A stretch of DNA of 5,411 bases, taken from assembly GCA_013140465.1 (NCBI GenBank), contig JABFST010000098.1:1-5411 (forward strand). The letters are read 5' to 3'. Shown here one piece after another: positions 1 to 4,756 of this stretch; the stretch's first letter is position 1; the number at the start of each line of letters is the position of its first letter. The notes beneath the pieces are model-generated. The model saw only the letters and a program-made list of their open reading frames with translations. It did not search any database and was not told the origin of the DNA. Origin of the DNA: Methylococcaceae bacterium (GTDB lineage Bacteria > Pseudomonadota > Gammaproteobacteria > Methylococcales > Methylomonadaceae). The position numbers and the translations under genes are program-made.

Positions 1-815
1 TGACCTTGCGCATCGTCGGTCAGCGTCCCGATGGCTACCATTTGTTGCAGACGGTGTTTCAGTTTATAGGTTTGTGCGATTGGATCACTTTCCATCCGGT
101 TGCTGACAGTCGCGTCAGTTTGCTAAAACCGTTGCCTAATGTGGCGGAAGCCGACGATTTGACCGTACGCGCCGCAAAGCTTTTGCAAGCCACTACTGGC
201 AGTGAGTTGGGCGTGTGCATAGAAGTCGAAAAAAACCTGCCTATGGGCGGCGGCTTAGGTGGCGGTAGTTCTGATGCCGCGACGACTTTAGTGGTGTTGA
301 ACGAATTGTGGGGGTTAGGTTTGCCCCAGGAAAAATTGTTGGAGCTAGGCTTGTCATTAGGTGCGGATGTGCCTGTTTTTATATACGGAAATGCCGCTTG
401 GGCCGAAGGGGTCGGCGAACAGTTACAGCCGATCAATCCAGAGCAGAAATGGATGCTGGTGATTAAGCCGGATTGTCATGTAAACACCAAAGAAATTTTT
501 TGCGCAAAGGAATTGACAAGAAACAGTAAATCAATCAAAATAGCTGACTTTATAGCAGGTCAACACCAAAACGATTGTGTTGATGTGGTCTCCCAGCGTT
601 ATCCGCTGGTTGCCAAAGCATTGCAAGATTTGTCCGAATTTTCTGAGGCAAGGCTCACTGGAACGGGAGCTTGTGTTTTTGCAGAATTCGATACAGAAGC
701 AGCAGCGAATAGAGCTTGCCAGTCACTTAAAAGCAAGTGGCAGGTTTATCTAGCCAAAGGCTTAAATGAATCGCCTTTGTATACAAAGCTAAAGGCGAGT
801 AAGTTTATATCATGA
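1..815 (+). CDS. ispE: 4-diphosphocytidyl-2-C-methyl-D-erythritol kinase, 5'-truncated by the window
   Basis: IspE is the cytosolic GHMP-family kinase that uses ATP to phosphorylate the 2-hydroxyl of CDP-methylerythritol, in the MEP route to isoprenoids. The reading frame is open from base 3. The first visible residues, LRIVGQRPDGYH, match the region about 15 residues into E. coli IspE, so the true start and the substrate-contacting lysine of the PAKLNL motif lie upstream. The TTG at 6-8 is an internal leucine, not the start. Counting that leucine as 1, the glycine-rich ATP loop LPMGGGLGGGSSDA is at about 78-91, GADVPVF with the catalytic aspartate at about 121, and the C-terminal GHMP motif LTGTGACVF at about 217-225. 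About 269 residues are present, which with the missing part fits the family's usual 280-290. The stop lies 4 bases before tRNA-Gln. Identification is secure from the motifs and the neighbours. Confidence 0.97.
   Translation, partial: TLRIVGQRPDGYHLLQTVFQFIGLCDWITFHPVADSRVSLLKPLPNVAEADDLTVRAAKLLQATTGSELGVCIEVEKNLPMGGGLGGGSSDAATTLVVLNELWGLGLPQEKLLELGLSLGADVPVFIYGNAAWAEGVGEQLQPINPEQKWMLVIKPDCHVNTKEIFCAKELTRNSKSIKIADFIAGQHQNDCVDVVSQRYPLVAKALQDLSEFSEARLTGTGACVFAEFDTEAAANRACQSLKSKWQVYLAKGLNESPLYTKLKASKFIS
771..798. repeat. Inverted repeat at the 3' end of ispE
   Basis: TCGCCTTT (771-778) and AAAGGCGA (791-798) form an 8-bp perfect stem around a 12-base loop. A second, mutually exclusive palindrome, TTTGTATACAAA, sits at 776-787. 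An earlier AAAGGC at 756-761 could also pair with GCCTTT (773-778). No U-run follows, so this is not a standard terminator. It lies within the last codons of ispE and ends 21 bases before the tRNA. It may be an RNA structure at the tRNA-mRNA junction, or coincidence. Confidence 0.4.
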
Positions 816-819
816 TTAT

Positions 820-894
820 TGGGTCGTCGCCAAGCGGTAAGGCACGGGGTTTTGATCTCCGCATACCAAGGTTCGAATCCTTGCGACCCAGCCA
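820..894 (+). tRNA. tRNA-Gln, anticodon UUG
   Basis: The full cloverleaf can be drawn. The acceptor stem TGGGTCG (820-826) pairs perfectly with CGACCCA (884-890), followed by discriminator G891 and an encoded CCA (892-894). The anticodon stem CGGGG (845-849) pairs with CTCCG (857-861) through one G-U pair, and loop TTTTGAT (850-856) carries anticodon TTG at 852-854. The T arm is CAAGG/CCTTG (867-871 with 879-883) around TTCGAAT. The D arm contains AAGCGGTAAG. Starting with an unpaired-type U1-A72 and having G73 fit bacterial tRNA-Gln, which reads CAA and, by wobble, CAG. It begins 4 bases after the ispE stop and ends 42 bases before prs. I see no good promoter directly upstream, so it is probably cut out of the ispE-prs transcript. 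Confidence 0.97.
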
Positions 895-936
895 TTTATC
901 TCTATCTATAAGTTAAATTCGTATGGGAGTGCTTTA

Positions 937-1890
937 ATGAATGACACTTCTATGATGGTGTTTTCGGGAAATGCTAACCTGGCTTTGTCTGAAGGTATAG
1001 TTAAGAAATTAAACATGCGCCTAGGAATGGCGGCTGTCGGTAGGTTTAGTGATGGTGAGGTTGCCGTAGAAATTGAAGAAAACGTCCGTGGTAAGGATGT
1101 TTTTGTGATACAGCCGACCTGTTCTCCTACTAATGAGAATTTGATGGAATTGTTGGTGATGATTGATGCGCTTAAACGCGCCTCGGCATCACGGATTACC
1201 GCCGTAATGCCGTATTATGGCTATGCGCGGCAAGACAGGCGCACCCGCTCTGCACGGGTTCCCATCAGTGCTAAGCTGGTGGCCAGAATGATTGAACAGT
1301 CTGGTGCGCATCGGGTTTTGACGGTTGATTTACATGCCGACCAAATTCAGGGTTTTTTTGACATACCCGTAGATAATGTCTACTCCTCGCCTATTTTGTT
1401 GGGTGATGTGTGGCGGCAGCAATACAAAAACCTGATTGTCGTTTCGCCTGATGTAGGCGGAGTGGTAAGGGCTAGGGCTTTGGCGAAACGTCTTGATGAC
1501 GCGGATTTGGCTATTATCGATAAGCGCCGTCCTAAAGCGAATGTGTCAGAAATTATGCACATTATCGGCGATGTTGATGGGCGCACTTGCGTTTTGATTG
1601 ATGACTTGGTGGATACGGCCGGCACCTTGTGCCATGCAGCGGGGGCATTGAAAAAGCATGGCGCGGTCAAGGTGGTGGCGTATTGCACCCATGCAGTATT
1701 GTCAGGTTCAGCCATTAGCAACCTGAGCCGCTCTGAGCTTGATGAATTGGTTGTTACCGATACCATACCTTTAAGCCAAGAGGCCGTGGAAACAGGAAAA
1801 ATAAGACAGCTTAGCGTTGCAGAAATGTTGGCTGAAACTATCAGGCGTATTGCGGTAGGCGAATCAGTCAGCTCGCTCTATGTTGATTAA
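937..1890 (+). CDS. prs: Ribose-phosphate pyrophosphokinase (PRPP synthetase)
   Basis: The enzyme transfers pyrophosphate from ATP to ribose 5-phosphate, giving PRPP for purine, pyrimidine, histidine, tryptophan and NAD synthesis. It is cytosolic and normally hexameric. At 317 residues it matches class I enzymes (E. coli 315). Visible motifs are GRFSDGEV (35-42, ATP contacts), [10 protein letters not shown] (93-102, ATP-binding segment), [12 protein letters not shown] (130-141, with the conserved histidine at 133), the catalytic flexible-loop residues K196 and R198 in IDKRRPKAN, and the PRPP loop [12 protein letters not shown] (219-230). The ATG at 937 is preceded by GGGAG (925-929) with a 7-base gap. 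M6 and M7 are less likely starts because they lack such spacing. No strong promoter is visible in the 42 bases after the tRNA, so transcription probably reads through from upstream. The gene appears intact. Confidence 0.98.
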   Translation: MNDTSMMVFSGNANLALSEGIVKKLNMRLGMAAVGRFSDGEVAVEIEENVRGKDVFVIQPTCSPTNENLMELLVMIDALKRASASRITAVMPYYGYARQDRRTRSARVPISAKLVARMIEQSGAHRVLTVDLHADQIQGFFDIPVDNVYSSPILLGDVWRQQYKNLIVVSPDVGGVVRARALAKRLDDADLAIIDKRRPKANVSEIMHIIGDVDGRTCVLIDDLVDTAGTLCHAAGALKKHGAVKVVAYCTHAVLSGSAISNLSRSELDELVVTDTIPLSQEAVETGKIRQLSVAEMLAETIRRIAVGESVSSLYVD

Positions 1891-1956
1891 GCTATTACAG
1901 TTTTAGAATTTGATGGCTGCGCCAGACGCAGACTTTTAGAAATAAGGTGAGGAAAA

Positions 1957-2556
1957 ATGTCTAACGTATTTGAATTTGTGGCTGAAAGTCGTGAACGCTC
2001 AGGCAAGAGCGCGGCAAGAAAATCGCGTCGTCAAGGTAATGTGCCAGCAGTGATATACGGTGGTCATAGTGAACCCCAGCTTTTGGTGTTGGATCATAAT
2101 GAAGTTATCAAGCACCTTGAGCACGAAGCAGTGTATTCGCATGTGCTGGATGTGACTGTTGACGGCAAAACTGAACAAGCCATCTTAAAAGGCGTACAGC
2201 GCAATCCTGCCAGATTCCAAATCCTGCATTTGGATTTTCAACGCGTAAACATGTCAGAAGTTGTAAAAGTTCATGTGCCCTTGCACTTTACCAATGAACA
2301 TACTTCTATCGGCGGCAAAAAAGGCGGTATCGCTGCGCATTCGTTGGTGGATGTAGAAGTGTCATGCTTGCCAGCTGCTTTGCCTGAATTCATTGAAGTC
2401 AATTTGGCTAATTTGGACATAGGCGGCACAATACACCTTTCTGATTTGGTGCTGCCAGCAGGTGTGGAAATTGTGGTTTTGGCGCAAGGCCCAGAACATG
2501 ATTTACCTGTCGTTTCTATGATGGCTTCAAAAGCCAGCAAAGACGACGTGGCATAA
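1957..2556 (+). CDS. rplY: 50S ribosomal protein L25, long form (general stress protein Ctc type)
   Basis: L25 binds loop E of 5S rRNA in the central protuberance of the large ribosomal subunit. This is the two-domain form of 199 residues. The N-terminal L25 barrel covers about 5-95, with the basic RNA-binding stretch GKSAARKSRRQGNVPAVIYG (16-35) and the signature QRNPARFQILHLDFQRV (81-97). A C-terminal TL5-like beta domain covers about 98-188. E. coli has only the first domain (94 residues), whereas many other proteobacteria have this longer version. The start is supported by AAGGTGAGG (1944-1952), with four A residues before ATG. In the 66-base gap after prs, CTGCG/CGCAG (1917-1921 with 1927-1931) forms a short hairpin followed by ACTTTT. 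This is too weak to call a terminator but could be a leader element, since autogenous control of rplY has been described in enterics. Confidence 0.96.
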   Translation: MSNVFEFVAESRERSGKSAARKSRRQGNVPAVIYGGHSEPQLLVLDHNEVIKHLEHEAVYSHVLDVTVDGKTEQAILKGVQRNPARFQILHLDFQRVNMSEVVKVHVPLHFTNEHTSIGGKKGGIAAHSLVDVEVSCLPAALPEFIEVNLANLDIGGTIHLSDLVLPAGVEIVVLAQGPEHDLPVVSMMASKASKDDVA

Positions 2557-2565
2557 TAATCAGCA

Positions 2566-3138
2566 ATGATTAAGCTTATCGTTGGTTTGGGAAATCCAGG
2601 CCGACAGTACGAAAAAACCCGGCACAATGCCGGGTTTTTGTTTTTAGACGACTTGGCCCAAGATCTGGGTTGTAGTTGGTCTAACCAGCCGCGCTTTCAG
2701 GGCTGGTTTGCAGAAGGCAGTCTTGCCGCCCATAAAGTCTTGCTGTTAAAGCCGGACACCTTCATGAATCGTAGCGGCCTTGCTGTCGGCAAAATCGCCC
2801 GCTATTACAAATTGCTTCCCGAAGAAATTCTTGTCGTGCATGATGAGCTGGATTTTAACCCAGGCATAGTCAAGCTTAAAAAAGACGGCGGACACGCGGG
2901 TCATAATGGTTTGCGTGACATCATTGCCCATTTGGGCGCAAAAGACTTTTATCGTTTACGGATAGGCATAGGCCGCCCGCCTGTCGGCAAAGTCGTGGCT
3001 GATTTTGTCTTGTCCGCTCCCTCAAAACCAGAATCAGATTTGATTGCTGGCGCGTTTGCGCTGGCACGGCCTTATATTGCCCCGCTGTTGGCGGGTGATG
3101 CGTCGGCGGTGATGAATAAGTTAAATGCCGGAAACTAG
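2566..3138 (+). CDS. pth: Peptidyl-tRNA hydrolase
   Basis: Pth cleaves the ester bond of peptidyl-tRNAs that fall off stalled ribosomes, freeing tRNA for reuse. It is essential in E. coli. The protein has 190 residues (E. coli 194). Key residues are all present: N10 in VGLGNPG, catalytic H20 in TRHNAGF (18-24), N68 in TFMNRSG (65-71), D93 in HDELD (92-96), and H113/N114 in GGHAGHNGL (108-116). RLRIGIGRP follows further on. The ATG lies 9 bases after the rplY stop and has no recognisable Shine-Dalgarno sequence (the spacer reads TAATCAGCA), so initiation may depend on ribosomes finishing rplY. A terminator-shaped hairpin lies within codons 16-25 and is listed separately. No terminator is visible after the stop. 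The partner ychF, which commonly follows pth in gammaproteobacteria, is absent here. Confidence 0.98.
   Translation: MIKLIVGLGNPGRQYEKTRHNAGFLFLDDLAQDLGCSWSNQPRFQGWFAEGSLAAHKVLLLKPDTFMNRSGLAVGKIARYYKLLPEEILVVHDELDFNPGIVKLKKDGGHAGHNGLRDIIAHLGAKDFYRLRIGIGRPPVGKVVADFVLSAPSKPESDLIAGAFALARPYIAPLLAGDASAVMNKLNAGN
2613..2645. terminator. Terminator-like hairpin inside the pth coding sequence
   Basis: AAAAACCCGGCA (2613-2624) and TGCCGGGTTTTT (2628-2639) form a perfect 12-bp stem with a CAA loop. Downstream the + strand reads TTTTTGTTTTT (2635-2645). This is the textbook shape of an intrinsic terminator. On the - strand the A-run at 2612-2617 would give a matching U tail, so it looks bidirectional. 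It lies in frame in pth, encoding E16 to L25 including catalytic H20, so it is either a coding coincidence or an attenuator. Structure is seen directly; function is inferred. Confidence 0.55.
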
Positions 3139-3229
3139 TGTATAAGACGGATGTTTTACACGACGTGCATGAATGTAAGATGAAGTTATTGTATTAAAAT
3201 ATAAAACAATCCATCTATAAACAGTGCTA

Positions 3230-3258
3230 TTGTCAACAATATGTAACTTCCGTATAGT
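3230..3258 (+). promoter_or_regulatory. Predicted sigma70-type promoter of the small membrane-protein gene
   Basis: The -35 box TTGTCA (3230-3235) matches TTGACA at 5 of 6 positions. The -10 box TATAGT (3253-3258) matches TATAAT at 5 of 6, and the spacer is an ideal 17 bases. Transcription would start near 3265, leaving a leader of about 36 bases before the ATG at 3301. The surrounding DNA (about 3180-3290) is AT-rich, as expected of a promoter region. Confidence 0.65.
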
Positions 3259-3289
3259 TGAACCATACAAAATATTTCAACTTTATACG
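3251..3289. repeat. Interrupted inverted repeat spanning the -10 box to the ribosome binding site
   Basis: CGTATA-GTTGAA (3251-3262) is complementary to TTCAAC-TT-TATACG (3276-3289). This gives 12 base pairs with a 2-base TT bulge and a 13-base loop. The left arm contains the predicted -10 box, and the right arm ends at the first bases of the Shine-Dalgarno sequence CGAGGA (3288-3293). If transcription starts near 3265 the left arm is not in the RNA, so a DNA-level operator would fit better. If an upstream transcript reads through from pth, an RNA hairpin next to the ribosome site becomes possible. Confidence 0.45.
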
Positions 3290-3300
3290 AGGATTTACTC

Positions 3301-3462
3301 ATGAACGATTTACAAAAAGATATGTTTACTGGCGCGATGCTGGTAGTGGGTTTGGTGGGCTTTATCTCGGGTGAGTTTATCATGTCATCCGCGCTATTTG
3401 CCTCCGCAACCGTAGTCAGCACGATTAGCCGTGCGACCAGTGGCTCATCCAAACAATTCTAA
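3301..3462 (+). CDS. Small single-pass membrane protein of unknown function (53 residues)
   Basis: I do not recognise this protein. It starts MNDLQKDMFTGAMLVVGLVG and has a short charged N-terminus (1-8), then a hydrophobic stretch over about 11-40 that is interrupted only by E25. A glycine-spaced helix face (G11, G17, G20, G24) suggests helix-helix packing. A small, Ser/Thr-rich, weakly basic tail (about 41-53) ends in SGSSKQF. It could be one long helix, or two short ones turning near G24-E25. The case for a real gene is that the ATG has CGAGGA (3288-3293) 7 bases upstream, a near-consensus promoter lies further up, and a strong terminator begins 15 bases after the stop. It may therefore be a self-contained unit between pth and convergent rimK. 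There is no evidence linking it to either neighbour. An overlapping antisense frame lacks comparable signals. Confidence 0.72.
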   Translation: MNDLQKDMFTGAMLVVGLVGFISGEFIMSSALFASATVVSTISRATSGSSKQF

Positions 3463-3476
3463 TAGCACTAGACAGC

Positions 3477-3514
3477 AAAAGCCCCTGGGTGTTAAGCCGC
3501 CCAGGGGCTTTTTT
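3477..3514. terminator. Bidirectional intrinsic terminator between the small membrane-protein gene and rimK
   Basis: GCCCCTGGG (3481-3489) pairs perfectly with CCCAGGGGC (3500-3508) around a 10-base loop. The + strand continues with six T residues (3509-3514). Four A residues at 3477-3480 extend the stem and supply a U-run for transcripts on the - strand. It therefore can end both the small gene (stop at 3462) and rimK (stop at 3545), which converge on it. Confidence 0.9.
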
Positions 3515-3544
3515 GTGCCGCCAACATTAAGCTGTAAAAAGGTT

Positions 3545-4477
3545 TTAACCTTTGCCGCGTGTCCGGGTCCGGGTAGGGGATTTGTCTTTAGTCGTTTCCA
3601 TCGTCTCAAAGCGTTTTTCAATAAACTGGATAATCAGTCCGGCGATGTCTTTTTCGCTGGCGGCCTCGATGCCTTTTAGGCCGGGCGAAGAGTTGACTTC
3701 CATAATGACAGGGCCGTGGTTGGAGCGCAGCATGTCCACGCCACACACGTTTAGGCCCATGATTTTGGCGGCACGCACGGCAGTTGAGCGTTCTTCTGGC
3801 GTTAAGCGTATCAATGAGGCTGAGCCGCCACGGTGCAAGTTAGACCGAAATTCGCCATCGATAGCTTGCCGTTTCATCGCGGCTACCACTTTATCACCCA
3901 CAACAAAACAGCGTATGTCGCTGCCGCCAGCTTCTTTAATAAATTCTTGTACCATAATGTTGGCGTTAAGCCCCATAAAGGCTTGTATGACGCTCTCTGC
4001 GGCATTGTGGGTTTCAGCCAGCACCACCCCTATGCCTTGGGTGCCTTGCAATAGTTTAATCACTAAAGGCGCACCGCCTACTTGTGAGATCAGGTCTTCG
4101 ATGTCGTCAGGGTTATTGGCGAAGCCCGTGACCGGAAGGCCGATACCTTTGCGGGCCAGCAGCTGCACGGAGCGTAATTTGTCGCGTGACCGCGAAATGG
4201 CTACGGATTCGTTAAGTGGAAAGACATTCATCATTTCAAATTGCCTTAGCACCGCAGTCCCATAAAACGTCACCGATGCGCCGATTCTGGGGATAACCGC
4301 ATCAAAGCCTGTCAGGTCTTCGCCGCGATAATGGATGGAGGGGTTATGCGAGGTGATGTTCATATAACAGCGCAGGACATCCAGTACCCGCACTTCGTGT
4401 CCGCGTTCCTGGGCTGCCTGAACCAAGCGCGACGTTGAATATAGCTTAGGGTTACGCGATAGAATGGCAATTTTCAT
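3545..4477 (-). CDS. rimK: Ribosomal protein S6--L-glutamate ligase (ATP-grasp)
   Basis: RimK adds glutamate residues to the C-terminus of ribosomal protein S6 using ATP, and the E. coli enzyme also makes poly-alpha-glutamate. The frame is open further upstream, but I place the start at the ATG of MKIAILSR because it coincides with the E. coli N-terminus. A modest CGAGAA lies just upstream. The resulting protein has 310 residues (E. coli 300). Visible are FDAVIPRIG (58-66), LRQFEM (77-82), [17 protein letters not shown] (87-103), the ATP-grasp loop [12 protein letters not shown] (141-152), [20 protein letters not shown] (176-195), FRSNLHRGG (210-218), and the metal-binding residues D248, E260 and N262 in [11 protein letters not shown]. 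The last 15 or so residues are an added basic Thr/Arg tail (TRTRTRGKG). No rpsF or other rim gene is in view. It is divergent from the polysaccharide gene, so probably monocistronic. Confidence 0.95.
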   Translation of the reverse strand: MKIAILSRNPKLYSTSRLVQAAQERGHEVRVLDVLRCYMNITSHNPSIHYRGEDLTGFDAVIPRIGASVTFYGTAVLRQFEMMNVFPLNESVAISRSRDKLRSVQLLARKGIGLPVTGFANNPDDIEDLISQVGGAPLVIKLLQGTQGIGVVLAETHNAAESVIQAFMGLNANIMVQEFIKEAGGSDIRCFVVGDKVVAAMKRQAIDGEFRSNLHRGGSASLIRLTPEERSTAVRAAKIMGLNVCGVDMLRSNHGPVIMEVNSSPGLKGIEAASEKDIAGLIIQFIEKRFETMETTKDKSPTRTRTRGKG

Positions 4478-4756
4478 AAGTTCTCGAATTGTTGCTGGGG
4501 ACAAGCCATATTTTGGCATGAAATATAGTAACAAGCATTAGAAATACCCATGTTTTGTTGTTGCTTAAGCGAATTCAAGATTAGGCCGTGTATGTGTTTG
4601 TCACATCCTGTCGTGCAGACCAGTCCGACGCTTAGGAATCGTGGACAAAAAAGGCTTAGTGCAGTATCATTTTCAACTGTGGCGACACGCTGTCCCTCCC
4701 CACAAATCTCACCGCGCAAGTTCTCGCCAATCTTACTATCTTAAAAACGAAACATC
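4478..4756. other. Divergent intergenic region between rimK and the polysaccharide export gene
   Basis: This 279-base stretch must hold the start signals of both flanking genes. On the + strand it has one good promoter (4642-4670). For rimK I see only weak candidates on the - strand, such as a TTGTTA hexamer with poor downstream -10 matches, so none is called. A small ATGTG/CACAT inverted repeat lies at 4592-4606. AAGTTCTCG occurs twice, at 4478-4486 and 4718-4726, one copy at each edge. Overlapping open frames on both strands have cysteine-rich, low-quality translations and no ribosome sites, so I treat the region as non-coding. A small RNA cannot be excluded. Confidence 0.6.
4642..4670 (+). 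promoter_or_regulatory. Predicted sigma70-type promoter of the polysaccharide export gene
   Basis: The -35 box TGGACA (4642-4647) and -10 box TATCAT (4665-4670) each match the consensus at 5 of 6 positions, with a 17-base spacer. Transcription would begin near 4677, giving a leader of about 80 bases before the GTG at 4757. The leader is C-rich and poor in G, with no obvious hairpin. Confidence 0.6.

Noticed and set aside
59..436. 125-codon open frame on the - strand
   Set aside because: It lies entirely within ispE, whose motifs are clear, and its translation shows no recognisable features.
923..937. Mini-frame ATG-GGA-GTG-CTT-TAA overlapping the prs start by one base
   Set aside because: It has no ribosome site of its own and contains the prs ribosome site. 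Four codons of this kind are expected by chance.
1380..1766. 128-codon open frame on the - strand
   Set aside because: It is antisense to the catalytic core of prs, with no ribosome site and no family likeness.
2271..2627. 118-codon open frame on the - strand
   Set aside because: It is antisense to rplY and the start of pth and crosses the terminator-like hairpin. It is a shadow of the coding strand.
3186..3452. 88-codon open frame on the - strand, antisense to the small membrane-protein gene
   Set aside because: It runs through the AT-rich promoter region and has no ribosome site, whereas the + strand gene has promoter, ribosome site and terminator in order.
3552..4265. 237-codon open frame on the + strand
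   Set aside because: It is antisense to rimK, whose ATP-grasp motifs on the - strand are unmistakable.
4592..4606. ATGTG-TTTGT-CACAT as a possible CRP site
   Set aside because: The half-sites are too close together: 3 bases between TGTGT and TCACA, against 6 in the CRP consensus.
4478..4726. Direct repeat AAGTTCTCG at both edges of the divergent spacer
   Set aside because: Nine bases twice in about 250 is only mildly unusual. There are no flanking inverted repeats or mobile genes to suggest a target duplication.
4474..4744. Overlapping short frames on both strands in the rimK upstream region
   Set aside because: Translations are cysteine-rich with no domain, the frames overlap each other and the predicted promoter, and none has a ribosome site.
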